Source: Sandaracinaceae bacterium
GTDB taxonomy: Bacteria > Myxococcota_A > Polyangia > Polyangiales > Sandaracinaceae
Assembly (NCBI GenBank): GCA_040218145.1
Contig: JAVJQK010000033.1
Coordinates: 62,001-126,000, forward strand
Reading direction: 5' to 3'
Length of the DNA: 64,000 nucleotides
The notes beneath the pieces were generated by a model. The model was not told where the DNA came from and did no database searches. It worked only from the letters and a program-made list of their open reading frames with translations. Below are positions 54,264 through 62,884 of the stretch, piece by piece (positions within the stretch are counted from its first letter, which is position 1; every line of letters starts with the position of its first letter). Both the position numbers and the translations under genes were made by a program.

Positions 54264-55715
54264 GTGAAGATCCTCTACGCTGCATCGGAGGTCGCCCCCT
54301 TCGCCAAGACCGGCGGCCTCGCCGACGTCTCGGCCGCGCTGCCGCGCCACCTCGCGCGCCGCGGCCACGACGTGCTGCTGGTGGCGCCGCTCTACCGTCG
54401 CGTGCGCGAGACGGTGGAGACCACGCCCATCCCCGGCGCCCAGGATCTGCGGCTGTCGCTCGGCCCGCACGAGGTCCGCGTCTCGCTGCACCGCGCGCCG
54501 CTGCCCAACTCGGAGGTCCAGGTCTGCTTCGTGCGCTGCGACGCGCTGTACGGGCGCGACGGGATCTACACGCAGGACCCAGACGAGCACCTGCGCTTCA
54601 TCGTGTTGACCTACGCCGCGCTGACCGCGTGTCAGCGGCTCGGCTTCGCGCCCGACATCGCCCACGTGCACGACTGGCAGACCGCGCTGTTGCCGCTCGC
54701 GCTGCGCTGCCGCTACGACTGGGACGGGGCGATCTTCGGGCGCACCAAGACGGTCCTGACGATCCACAACCTCGCCCACCAGGGCGCGTTCGGCGCGCAC
54801 GTCCTGCCCGACACCGGCCTCGCGGACAGCGCGCACCTCTTCCACCAGGATCAGCTCAGCGCGGGCGCGATCAGCCTGCTCACCACGGGCATCCTCTACG
54901 CCGACGCGATCACCACCGTCAGCCCCACCTACGCGAAGGAGATCCAGTCCCCCGAGCTCGGCATGGGCCTCGACGGGCTGCTCCGCGAGCGGGCGAGCAC
55001 GGTGGTGGGCGTCCTGAACGGGATCGACCCCACCGAGTGGGATCCGGCGACCGATCCGCTCATCCCGCACCGCTTCTCACGCGGGGATCTCGACGGCAAG
55101 GAGCGTTGCAAGAAGGCGCTCCTCGAGAGCGTGGGCCTGCCCTATCACACCGGGCTGCCGCTCGCGGGCGTGGTCACCCGGCTGACGGCGCAGAAGGGGC
55201 TCGAGCTCATCCTCGAGGTGGCCCCGCACTTCCTGGCCCGCGGGCGCATGCAGCTGGTCGTGCTCGGCTCGGGCGCGACGCACTACGAGAACGCGTTCTC
55301 GCAGCTCCAGCACCGCTTCCCCCACCAGGTCTGCTTCTACCGCGGCTTCTCGAACGAGCTGGCGCACCTCATCGAGGCGGGCTCGGACATGTTCTTGATG
55401 CCCTCGCGCTTCGAGCCGTGCGGTCTGAACCAGCTCTACAGCCTCGCCTACGGCACCGCGCCCATCGTGCGCGCCACGGGCGGGCTCAAGGACAGCGTGC
55501 GCCCCTTCGACGCGCGCACGGGCGAGGGCACGGGCTTCGTCTTCGAGCACTTCGACGCGCAGGGCCTGGGCTGGGCGCTCGACCAGGCGCTGCGCACCTA
55601 CCGGAACCGGCCGCTCTGGCGCCGACTCCAGGACAACGCCATGGCGCAGGACTTCTCGTGGGAGCGGCGGGTCCGCACCTACGAGGAGCTCTATGAGCGC
55701 GTGAGGGAGCTCTGA
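54264..55715 (+). CDS. glgA: Glycogen (starch) synthase
   Basis: This GT5-family glucosyltransferase transfers glucose from ADP-glucose to alpha-1,4-glucan ends. VKILYAASEVAPFAKTGGLA contains the KTGGL substrate-binding motif. DIAHVHDWQTALLPL, KTVLTIHNLAHQGAF, TTVSPTYAKEIQ and VLNGIDPTEWDP are GT5 blocks. PSRFEPCGLNQLYSLAYGTA contains the catalytic EPCGL motif, and GTAPIVRATGGLKDSV follows. The length of 483 residues is typical. It is embedded between two ATP-grasp genes (8-bp gap before, 1-bp overlap after), not beside glgB, glgC or glgP. Either these genes merely share a promoter, or an alpha-glucan is part of the pathway encoded here. Confidence 0.92.
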   Translation: MKILYAASEVAPFAKTGGLADVSAALPRHLARRGHDVLLVAPLYRRVRETVETTPIPGAQDLRLSLGPHEVRVSLHRAPLPNSEVQVCFVRCDALYGRDGIYTQDPDEHLRFIVLTYAALTACQRLGFAPDIAHVHDWQTALLPLALRCRYDWDGAIFGRTKTVLTIHNLAHQGAFGAHVLPDTGLADSAHLFHQDQLSAGAISLLTTGILYADAITTVSPTYAKEIQSPELGMGLDGLLRERASTVVGVLNGIDPTEWDPATDPLIPHRFSRGDLDGKERCKKALLESVGLPYHTGLPLAGVVTRLTAQKGLELILEVAPHFLARGRMQLVVLGSGATHYENAFSQLQHRFPHQVCFYRGFSNELAHLIEAGSDMFLMPSRFEPCGLNQLYSLAYGTAPIVRATGGLKDSVRPFDARTGEGTGFVFEHFDAQGLGWALDQALRTYRNRPLWRRLQDNAMAQDFSWERRVRTYEELYERVREL

Positions 55716-56938
55716 TGGACGTCATCCTCGTCGAGCCGTGCTTTCCCCGGAACCAGCGTGAGTTCGCGCGGGCGCTGCACTCGGTGGGCGCGCGCGTGAT
55801 CGGCATCGGCGAGCGCCCCAAGGAGGCGCTCGACGACAGCCTGCGGCACTGGCTCACGCACTACGAGCAGGTCTCGAACGTGTGCGACGAGGCGGCGCTC
55901 GAGAAGGCGGTGCGCTTCGTCCAGTCGATCAGCCACCCCGAGCGGCTCGAGGCGACGGTCGAGGCCCACATCCAGACCGCGGCGCAGGTGCGCGAGCGCT
56001 GCGGGATCCCGGGCACGAGCGCGAAGACGGCGTTCCTGTGCCGCGACAAGCCCTCCATGAAGGAGGTGCTCCGCCAGGCCGGCGTCCCCTGCGCGGCGTC
56101 GACGGGGACCGGCTCCCCCGACGAGGCGCGCGCCTTCGCGGCCCGGGTCGGCTACCCGCTCATCCTCAAGCCCCGCGACGGCGCGGGCGCGGCGGGCACC
56201 TTCCGCGTGGACGACGACGCGGAGCTCGAGGCGGCGATGCAGAAGAGCGGCCTCGGCCGCGGCGCGTCGGTCGCGATCGAGGAGTTCGTCGAGGGGCACG
56301 AGGGCTTCTACGACACCGTCACGGTCGACGGCCGCGTCGTGCACGAGTTCGTCTGCCACTACTACCCGAACGTGCTCGAGGCGATGCGCACGCGCTGGAT
56401 CTCGCCGCAGTTCATCACCACCAACCGCGTGGAGAGCGCGCCGGGGTACGAAGAGGTGCGCGCGATGGGCCGCCGGGTCATCGAGGCGCTCGACATCGGC
56501 ACGAGCGCCACGCACATGGAGTGGTTCTTCGGGCCCAAGGGCCTGCGCTTCAGCGAGATCGGCTGCCGCCCGCCGGGCGTCGGCGCGTGGGACCTCTACA
56601 GCGCGGGCAACGAGATGGACCTCTACCGCGAGTGGGCGATGGCCGTCGTGCACGGCCGGCCCGGCTCCAAGCCCTCGCGACGCTACGCGGCGGGCATCAT
56701 CGCGCTCCGCCCGGACCGGGACGGCGTCATCGATCACTACGACGGGCTCGAAGAGGTCCAGCGAAACTTCGGTGAGCACCTGATCGACGCGCACCTGCCG
56801 CCCGCGGGGACGCCGACCCAGCCCGTCGAGGCCGGCTACATGGCCAACGCGTGGATGCGCTTCCGCCACCCGGACTACGACACCCTGCGCCGCATCCTGG
56901 ACGCGGTCGGCCAGACGGTGCAGGTTCGCGCTCGATGA
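55715..56938 (+). CDS. ATP-grasp ligase-like protein, second gene of the operon type
   Basis: The 407-residue paralogue has the layout of its neighbours: MDVILVEPCFPRNQREFARA, DKPSMKEVLRQAGVP, YPLILKPRDGAGAAGTFRVD, AIEEFVEGHEGFYDTVTVDG, and THMEWFFGPKGLRFSEIGCR with PPGVGAWD. The lysines, the Gly loop and the metal Glu are present, so it should be active. It resembles the minus-strand protein at 48367 (RTRWISP/STEWISP and TYDTV/FYDTV blocks) more than the one at 53029. The ATG overlaps the glgA stop by one base, and the peptidase-like gene follows after 25 bp. The products it ligates are unknown. Confidence 0.85.
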   Translation: MDVILVEPCFPRNQREFARALHSVGARVIGIGERPKEALDDSLRHWLTHYEQVSNVCDEAALEKAVRFVQSISHPERLEATVEAHIQTAAQVRERCGIPGTSAKTAFLCRDKPSMKEVLRQAGVPCAASTGTGSPDEARAFAARVGYPLILKPRDGAGAAGTFRVDDDAELEAAMQKSGLGRGASVAIEEFVEGHEGFYDTVTVDGRVVHEFVCHYYPNVLEAMRTRWISPQFITTNRVESAPGYEEVRAMGRRVIEALDIGTSATHMEWFFGPKGLRFSEIGCRPPGVGAWDLYSAGNEMDLYREWAMAVVHGRPGSKPSRRYAAGIIALRPDRDGVIDHYDGLEEVQRNFGEHLIDAHLPPAGTPTQPVEAGYMANAWMRFRHPDYDTLRRILDAVGQTVQVRAR

Positions 56939-56963
56939 GCTCGGTACCCGACCCGGAGGCGAC

Positions 56964-57890
56964 GTGAAGGTCGCGCTACTCGGACCGCAGCGCTTCGACC
57001 CCAGCGTGGCCGAGGCGGCGAAGGCGGCCGGCGTCACCGGGCGCTTCGCGCTGATCACCGCCGGCTGGCAGGAGCGCGAGCGGGAGGACGACGAGCTGTC
57101 CGAGCACCTCGGCGGCCGCACGGTGAACCTCGCGCTGCACGAGCGGGCCGACGACGTCTTCCGGAGCGACGGCGAGCTGCGCGGGGCCTACCGCGCGCGC
57201 CAGCTCCGCTTCCGCCAGCTCCAGGACTTCTACCGCATCCGGCTCGAGCACCTGATCGAGTCCGCGCGGGTGATCGCGCACCGCGCCGCCCCCACCGAGC
57301 TGCTCGCGCAGGAGCAGGAGTGGTCGGTCAACGGGATTCGCGTGCTCGATAAGCACCATCTCCGTCAGTGCGAGCGCGTGCGGACGGAGTTCCAGAAGGA
57401 GTGGGCGCCGCACGCGCGAGGTCGCGTCGCCTGGCACCGGGCGGAGCTCGCGCGGCTGCTCGAGGGCTGCGACGCGGTCGCGATCGCGGGCGGGCACGTC
57501 GCGTCGCTGCTCAACCGGTTGCAGCTCTTCGGCGTGACGGACCTCATCGGGGAGCGCCCGGTCTTCGCCTGGTCGGCGGGCGCGATGGCCGTCACCGAGC
57601 GCATCGTGCTCTTCCACGACGACCCTCCCTACGGGGTGGACGCACCGCAGGTGCTCGAGCCCGGCCTCGGGCTTGTGTCGGACGTCGTGGCGCTGCCGAA
57701 CCCGGAGGCCCGGCTCGCGCTGGACGACGCCGAGCGGATGGCGATGTACGCGCAGCGCTTCGCGCCCGCGACCTGCATGGTCCTGCCGCGCCGCAGCTGG
57801 GTGCTCTTCGAGGCGGGCGCCCTGGTCGAGAGCCAACGCGCCCTGACCCTCCACGCAGACGGCGCCGTCGCGGACGCGGAGGCAGCGTGA
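56964..57890 (+). CDS. Peptidase S51/cyanophycinase-like (class I glutaminase-fold) hydrolase
   Basis: The 308-residue protein starts VKVALLGPQRFDPSVAEAAK. GRFALITAGWQEREREDDEL is the first glycine motif. DAVAIAGGHVASLLNRLQLF is the substrate loop, and GERPVFAWSAGAMAVTERIV holds the nucleophile Ser in the WSAGA elbow, like the GxSAGA of S51 peptidases. A helical insertion of about 60 residues (LQDFYRIRLEHLIESARVIA) is larger than in dipeptidase E. Members hydrolyse Asp- or Arg-containing dipeptides or isopeptides such as cyanophycin. A good GGAGG site precedes GTG 56964. Beside ATP-grasp ligases it may release or trim the amide product. Assignment to S51 is by motif. Confidence 0.75.
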   Translation: MKVALLGPQRFDPSVAEAAKAAGVTGRFALITAGWQEREREDDELSEHLGGRTVNLALHERADDVFRSDGELRGAYRARQLRFRQLQDFYRIRLEHLIESARVIAHRAAPTELLAQEQEWSVNGIRVLDKHHLRQCERVRTEFQKEWAPHARGRVAWHRAELARLLEGCDAVAIAGGHVASLLNRLQLFGVTDLIGERPVFAWSAGAMAVTERIVLFHDDPPYGVDAPQVLEPGLGLVSDVVALPNPEARLALDDAERMAMYAQRFAPATCMVLPRRSWVLFEAGALVESQRALTLHADGAVADAEAA

Positions 57891-59035
57891 CCGGCGAGCG
57901 GCTCGCCATCCATCGGCTCCTCGCCGACGCGCCCGTGACGGGCGAGAAGATCGACGCGTTCCTGAAGGGGCGCGAGTTCCCGGTCGTCGAAGGCGCGAGC
58001 GTCACGTTCGTCTTCCGGGGCGACGTCGAGGGCGTGAACCTGCGGCACTGGATCTACGGCCTCGAGTCCTCGCAGGCGCTGACGCGCGTGCCGGAGACCG
58101 ACCTCTTCTACGGGATCGTCGAGCTGCCGCCGCACTCGCGGGTCGAGTACAAGCTCGAGCTCCGCAAGGACGGCAACAGCTGGTGGGTCGAGGACCCGCT
58201 GAACGACAAGCGCGCGCACGATCCCTTCGGTGCGAACTCCGTCGCGCACGGCGAGGGCTACGAGGTCCCCGCCTGGACGCAGACGGATCCGGAGGCGCGG
58301 GCCGGCGTGCTCGAGCCCTTCCGCATGAAGAGCCGGGTCTTCGGCGGCGTGCGCGGCGGCCACCTCTACTACCCGGCGCGCTACCGCACCTCGCGCCGCT
58401 ACCCGCTCCTCGTGGTGCACGACGGCAGCGACTACCTCCGCTACGCGGCGATGAAGACGGTGCTCGACAACCTGATCCACCGCCTGGCCATCCCGGACAT
58501 GGTGGTCTGCTTCAGCGACTCGCCCGACCGCCTCAAGGAGTACGCGAGCGACGAGGCGCACGCGCGCTTCCTCAAGGAGGAGCTCGTCCCGCACCTCGAG
58601 CGCACGCTCCCGCTCGACGCGAGGCCGCAGGGGCGCTGCCTCATGGGGGCGAGCTTCGGCGCGGTCGCCGCGCTCTCGACCGCGTGGCGCTACCCGGGCT
58701 TCTTCGGCCGGCTGATGCTGCAGTCGGGCTCGTTCGCCTTCACGGACATCGGCGGCGGGAACCGGCGCGGCCCGCTCTTCGACCCCGTGGTCGCGTTCGT
58801 GAACGAGCTCCGCAAGGACATCGGCCCGATGAGCGAGCGCGTGTTCCTGAGCTGCGGCGTGTACGAGTCGCTGATCTACGAGAACCGCTCGCTGGTGCCG
58901 CTCCTGAGCGAGAGCGGCATGGAGGTGCGCTTCGAAGAGGCGCGCGACGGTCACAACTGGGAAAACTGGCGGGATCGACTGCAGGACGGGCTCTCGTGGC
59001 TCTTCCCCGGACCGCTCTTGATGGTCTACGAGTGA
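57887..59035 (+). CDS. Fes-like esterase with N-terminal E-set domain
   Basis: GTG 57887 overlaps the previous stop (GTGA). The N-terminal ~130 residues resemble an Ig/E-set domain of the enterochelin-esterase or CBM48 type (VTFVFRGDVEGVNLRHWIYG, LPPHSRVEYKLELRKDGNSW). The C-terminal alpha/beta-hydrolase domain has RYPLLVVHDGSDYLRYAAMK, catalytic Ser in CLMGASFGAVAALSTAWRYP, and catalytic His in EEARDGHNWENWRDRLQDGL. This is the Fes/putative esterase D type. Such enzymes cleave ester bonds of siderophores or glycan acyl groups. A 7-bp gap separates it from the next gene. The length is 382 residues. Substrate unknown; the E-set domain could bind an alpha-glucan (inference). Confidence 0.85.
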   Translation: MTGERLAIHRLLADAPVTGEKIDAFLKGREFPVVEGASVTFVFRGDVEGVNLRHWIYGLESSQALTRVPETDLFYGIVELPPHSRVEYKLELRKDGNSWWVEDPLNDKRAHDPFGANSVAHGEGYEVPAWTQTDPEARAGVLEPFRMKSRVFGGVRGGHLYYPARYRTSRRYPLLVVHDGSDYLRYAAMKTVLDNLIHRLAIPDMVVCFSDSPDRLKEYASDEAHARFLKEELVPHLERTLPLDARPQGRCLMGASFGAVAALSTAWRYPGFFGRLMLQSGSFAFTDIGGGNRRGPLFDPVVAFVNELRKDIGPMSERVFLSCGVYESLIYENRSLVPLLSESGMEVRFEEARDGHNWENWRDRLQDGLSWLFPGPLLMVYE

Positions 59036-59042
59036 GAGACGC

Positions 59043-60284
59043 ATGCCGAACGTGACGAAGAAGATCGGGCTCTCGCTGGGAGCCGACCTCTGCTGGCCCC
59101 TCTGCTACGAGGACCTCCTCCGGCGGCTCGCGCTGTCGATCCCCGTGGACGGCGACCGGGTCCAGCTCGAGGTCGAGCGGGTCTCGATCGAGCCCTTCGA
59201 CCTGAGCCAGCCGTGCAGCTACGCCGTGGTCATAGACCGGCTGACGCACTGGTACCACACGAGCCGGGAGTGGATAAAGAAAGCCGTGTTGATGGACGAC
59301 CTCTACGTCCTCAACAACCCCTGGTCGCTCCAGTCGATGGAGAAGCAGACGACCTACTGCGCGATGATGAAGCTCGGCATGGCCATCCCCGAGACGTGGA
59401 TGCTCCCGCCGAAGTCCTACGAGCCGCTCCCGGACCTGCGCGACACGCTCCAGCGCTACGCGAAGCTCTTCGACGTCGGCCGCGTCGGCAAGGAGCTGGG
59501 CTACCCGGTGATCCTCAAGCCCTACGACGGCGGCGGCTGGCGCGCGGTCACGCGGGCGGAGGACGAGGCGGCGCTCCGGCGCGCGTACGAGTCGAGCGGC
59601 AGCCTCGTCATGCACGCCCAGAAGGCCGTACACCCGCACGACATGTTCGTGCGCTGCGTCGGCATCGGCCCGCAGACGCGCTTCGTGAAGTACGACCTGA
59701 CGGCGCCGCTGCACGACCGCTACACGATGGACACCGCGTTCTTGACCGCCGCCGAGGAGGCGGAGATCCGGGACACGACGATGACCATCAACAGCTTCTT
59801 CGGCTGGGAGTTCAACAGCTGCGAGCTGATGCGGAGCGAGGGCGTCTGGCACCCCATCGACTTCGCCAACGCCTGCCCGGACTCACAGGTCACGTCGCTC
59901 CACTACCACTTCCCCTGGCTCGTGAAGTCGCTGCTGCGCTGGAGCGTCTACTGCGCGGTGACCGGCCGGCCGATGCGGCGCACGCTCGACTGGGACGCCT
60001 ACTACGCCATCGCGAACGAGGACGCGCCCTACCCGGAGAAGCTCGCGCGCTACGCCGAGATCGCGGCCGACCGCTTCGAGACGGAGCGCTTCGAGGAGTT
60101 CTGCGCCACGCACCTCGCCCACCTGGACGAGGAGGCGTACGCCTACTTCGGGACCGACGACGCGAAGCGGGCGGTGCGCCGGAAGGTCGAGGCGCTCTAC
60201 CCGGAGCACGAGCGCGACTCGTTCACCGAGCTGTTCTGGGGCCGCATCCAGAAGTGGCGCGCCGAAGAGGGGTCCCCGGCGTGA
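59043..60284 (+). CDS. Divergent ATP-grasp-like protein
   Basis: The 413-residue protein has a different N-terminus from the other ATP-grasp proteins (KKIGLSLGADLCWPLCYEDL). The ATP-grasp core is recognisable: LQSMEKQTTYCAMMKLGMAI, YPVILKPYDGGGWRAVTRAE, VMHAQKAVHPHDMFVRCVGI and NSCELMRSEGVWHPIDFANA. The usual Glu/Asn metal pair seems to be replaced by DFANA. Its ligands are thus partly unusual, and activity needs testing. It follows the Fes-like esterase by 7 bp and overlaps the second esterase start (GTGA). Operon position suggests it completes or reverses a step in the same pathway. No family name is recognised. Confidence 0.75.
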   Translation: MPNVTKKIGLSLGADLCWPLCYEDLLRRLALSIPVDGDRVQLEVERVSIEPFDLSQPCSYAVVIDRLTHWYHTSREWIKKAVLMDDLYVLNNPWSLQSMEKQTTYCAMMKLGMAIPETWMLPPKSYEPLPDLRDTLQRYAKLFDVGRVGKELGYPVILKPYDGGGWRAVTRAEDEAALRRAYESSGSLVMHAQKAVHPHDMFVRCVGIGPQTRFVKYDLTAPLHDRYTMDTAFLTAAEEAEIRDTTMTINSFFGWEFNSCELMRSEGVWHPIDFANACPDSQVTSLHYHFPWLVKSLLRWSVYCAVTGRPMRRTLDWDAYYAIANEDAPYPEKLARYAEIAADRFETERFEEFCATHLAHLDEEAYAYFGTDDAKRAVRRKVEALYPEHERDSFTELFWGRIQKWRAEEGSPA

Positions 60285-61027
60285 GCCTTCACGAGACGTC
60301 CACCTGGTACAGCCACCGGGTGAAGCGCGAGGTGCGCCTCAGCCGCTGGGGTCACTTCGGCGTGCCGGTCCTCGTCTTCCCCACCGCGGGCGGCGACTCC
60401 GAGGAGATCGAGCGCTGGCAGATGATCCGAGCGCTGGCGCCGCTGCTGGGGGCGGGGCGCGTCAAGATCTACTCCTGTGATTCGGTGGCGGGTCAGGCGT
60501 GGTTCGCGCAAGAGGGCGACCTCGGCCACCGCATGTGGGTCATGAACCAGTTCCAGCAGTACGTGCGCCACGAGGTGGTCCCCGCGATCTACGCGGATTG
60601 CCGCACGGACACCCTGCCCATCTGGACGGCCGGCGCGTCGATCGGCGCGCTGCACGCGGTGGCGATGGTCTGCCGCTTCCCGGACGTCTTCCATCGCGCG
60701 CTCGGCATGAGCGGCACCTACGACATCCTGCGCTTCGCGGGCGCCGACCGCTTCACCCACGACTACTTCGTCTCGACGCCGCTCCGGTTCGTGCCGGAGC
60801 TGAGCGAGGAGGACCCGCGCCTCGCTCTCCTCCGTCAACGTTTCGTGCTGCTCGCGTCGGGAGAGGGCCGGGCCGAGGCCATCCAGGAGAGCTGGAACAT
60901 GGCCAAGGTGCTCGGCGAGCGCCGCGTCCCCAACTGGGTCGACAGCTGGGGCCCCTCCTGGCACCACGACTGGGAGACCTGGCGCGAGATGCTGCCGAAG
61001 TACCTCGCGGAGTGGACCTCGCAGTAG
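60281..61027 (+). CDS. Esterase, second alpha/beta hydrolase of the operon
   Basis: GTG 60281 overlaps the preceding stop. The 248-residue protein has VPVLVFPTAGGDSEEIERWQ as the oxyanion region and IWTAGASIGALHAVAMVCRF with the catalytic Ser in GASIGA. FHRALGMSGTYDILRF and the C-terminal SWHHDWETWREMLPKYLAEW provide the His. It resembles the C-terminal domain of the Fes-like esterase in this operon, sharing GAS[FI]GA and an HxWExW-like end, so the two probably act on related esters. There is no signal peptide, so it is cytoplasmic. It ends the operon; the next gene starts 46 bp away with a secretion signal. Confidence 0.82.
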   Translation: MSLHETSTWYSHRVKREVRLSRWGHFGVPVLVFPTAGGDSEEIERWQMIRALAPLLGAGRVKIYSCDSVAGQAWFAQEGDLGHRMWVMNQFQQYVRHEVVPAIYADCRTDTLPIWTAGASIGALHAVAMVCRFPDVFHRALGMSGTYDILRFAGADRFTHDYFVSTPLRFVPELSEEDPRLALLRQRFVLLASGEGRAEAIQESWNMAKVLGERRVPNWVDSWGPSWHHDWETWREMLPKYLAEWTSQ

Positions 61028-61073
61028 AATCCGAGGCCTGGTTTCCGGGACGCAGGCGCGGCACGCTCGCCGC

Positions 61074-62264
61074 GTGATTCGACTTCTGCTCGCCTTCTGC
61101 CTGCTCGCCGCCTGCGGGTCTCCCGCCGATCCCGACGGCGGGGTCGCGCGCGACGCCGGCCTCGCGGACGCGGGCCTCGCCGACGCGGGCGCCCTGCCCG
61201 AGCCGGCGACGGACTACTTCGCGCGGGGGCCCCACCCGGTCGGGAACGTGCGCGTGCTCCTGACCGACGCGACGCGCGGGCGCGCCCTGCCGACGGAGCT
61301 CTGGTACCCCGCGGCGGAGGCGGCGAGGGACGACGCGGAGCGCGGGCAGCCGCTTGGCGCGTTCGAGATGGAGCCGCCTCGCGCGGACACCCTCGCCGGG
61401 CTGATCGCCGACGCGGATCCGAGCTGCCTCCGCGCGACGACGCGATCGGCCCCCGCGCCCGAGCCGGCCGCCAGCCCGGGCCGCTGGCCGGTCGTGGTCT
61501 TCTCGCACTGCCACGTGTGCACGCGCTTCGACCTCGCCCAGGTCGCGGAGCGGCTCGCGAGCTTCGGGATCGCGGTCGCGGCGCCGGATCACGAGGAGAA
61601 CACCCTCTGGGATCACCTCGAAGGGAGCGCGGCGGAGGTGGGGAGCGAGTTCCTGGAGGTGCGCGTGGCGGACGTGCGCTTCGTGCTCGACGCGCTCCTC
61701 GACGACGGCCTCGAGGCGCTGCCCGAGGGGCTGCGCGGCCGCTTCGACCCCGAGCGCGCGGCCGTCATGGGGCACAGCTTCGGCGCGGCGACGGCGGGGA
61801 TCGCGGCCGCGCGGGACGCTCGATTCCGCGCGGGCCTGGCGGTGGCCGCGCCGCTGACCGCGCTCGGGGGCGGGGTGACCGCGGGTGACATCACCACCCC
61901 GTTCGCCTTCGTGCTGGCGATGGAAGACAACAGCATCACCGAGGCCGGCAACCGCCTCATCCGCAACGAGCACCGTCGCCTCGGCGCGCCGAGCCTGCTC
62001 GTGGAGGTCGAGGACGCCGGCCACTGGAGCTTCTCCGACCACGCGGGCCTGGTCGACCTCTTCGCCGCGGGCTGCGGCGAGGGCGAGCGGCAGACCTCGC
62101 CGGGCGAGGCGTTCACGTACCTCGACAACGCGACCGCGCGGGACGTCGCGGCCGGGGTGGCCGCCGCCTTCTTCGGGCGCCACCTCCTGGACGACCCGGG
62201 CGGCCTCACGCCCATCCTCCGCGGGCACCCGTCCGGCGTCACCACGGCGTCCCTGCGGGAGTGA
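61074..62264 (+). CDS. Lipoprotein with alpha/beta-hydrolase domain (PAF-acetylhydrolase-like)
   Basis: VIRLLLAFCLLAACGSPADP is a lipoprotein signal with Cys14 in the LAAC lipobox; an Ala/Asp-rich linker follows. PVVVFSHCHVCTRFDLAQVA gives the oxyanion region, and AAVMGHSFGAATAGIAAARD is the nucleophile elbow GHSFGA. PFAFVLAMEDNSITEAGNRL precedes the acid, and LVEVEDAGHWSFSDHAGLVD carries the catalytic His. The fold is that of PAF-acetylhydrolase/dienelactone-hydrolase-like enzymes. Its 396 residues sit at the envelope. The GTG start (61074) is used, and no good ribosome-binding site was seen. The substrate cannot be named. Confidence 0.83.
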   Translation: MIRLLLAFCLLAACGSPADPDGGVARDAGLADAGLADAGALPEPATDYFARGPHPVGNVRVLLTDATRGRALPTELWYPAAEAARDDAERGQPLGAFEMEPPRADTLAGLIADADPSCLRATTRSAPAPEPAASPGRWPVVVFSHCHVCTRFDLAQVAERLASFGIAVAAPDHEENTLWDHLEGSAAEVGSEFLEVRVADVRFVLDALLDDGLEALPEGLRGRFDPERAAVMGHSFGAATAGIAAARDARFRAGLAVAAPLTALGGGVTAGDITTPFAFVLAMEDNSITEAGNRLIRNEHRRLGAPSLLVEVEDAGHWSFSDHAGLVDLFAAGCGEGERQTSPGEAFTYLDNATARDVAAGVAAAFFGRHLLDDPGGLTPILRGHPSGVTTASLRE

Positions 62265-62302
62265 GGCTTGCCTCGGCGCGGATGCGCGTTACCAAGTAGG
62301 GC

Positions 62303-62776
62303 GTGACGCGCACCTTCACCCTGGCGGAGGCGAACGCGCTCATCCCCCAGGTGGCCGCCATCCTCGGGCGTTCCGTGCAGCTGCTCGGTCGAGCGCAGGC
62401 GATCGCGCGCCAGCTCGCCGAGGCGGGCGTGCACCCGACCGAGGAGGGCGTGCCCCCGGACGAGGACGAGCTGCCCGAGGACCGCCCGGAGCTCGCCGAC
62501 GCCCTCCAGAAGGCGATCCTGCTCGGAGACACCGCCATCGAGCAGGGGCGGCTCCTCGAGTCGATGGGCGTGGTGATCCAGGACCTCGAGCGAGGCCGGG
62601 TCGCCTTCCGCTCGGTCATCGACGGGCAGCGCGAGGTCTTCCTCAGCTGGCAGCTCGGAGAGCGGCAGATCACGCACTTCCACGAGGCGCACGCCGCCTT
62701 CGTCGATCGTCGGCCGATCGAGGGGCACTCGTTCTTCCGGAGCCGCCAGCTGGTGCCGCCGCGCGACCACGATTGA
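62303..62776 (+). CDS. DUF2203 family protein
   Basis: The 157-residue protein begins MTRTFTLAEANALIPQVAAI, the typical N-terminus of DUF2203 proteins. It continues with a helical region and VVIQDLERGRVAFRSVIDGQ, then EVFLSWQLGERQITHFHEAH and AAFVDRRPIEGHSFF, which match the family's conserved Trp-x-x-Gly-Glu and the His/Glu that follow. The function of the family is unknown to me. GTG 62303 starts it. The gap to the upstream lipoprotein gene is 38 bp, so co-transcription is possible. Confidence 0.8.
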   Translation: MTRTFTLAEANALIPQVAAILGRSVQLLGRAQAIARQLAEAGVHPTEEGVPPDEDELPEDRPELADALQKAILLGDTAIEQGRLLESMGVVIQDLERGRVAFRSVIDGQREVFLSWQLGERQITHFHEAHAAFVDRRPIEGHSFFRSRQLVPPRDHD

Positions 62777-62884
62777 GGGCGTCCGGATCCGAAGCTTCCG
62801 TGGTACGTTGCGAGCGCGCTCCGGCGGGCCGTCGGCCCCTGCTCGCACGTGCGGCCTCGGGCCGGCCGGGGATCCGCCTCGCTC

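Noticed and set aside
57887-58280. N-terminal domain of the esterase as proof of a glycogen-binding CBM48
   Set aside because: The same E-set fold occurs in enterochelin esterases that do not bind glycans, so it cannot be used as evidence for a glucan link on its own.
53029-61027. The ATP-grasp operon as a RiPP (graspetide/microviridin-like) cluster
   Set aside because: No precursor-peptide gene, leader-binding domain, transporter or protease of that type was found. Small open frames between the genes are only 7-25 bp gaps.
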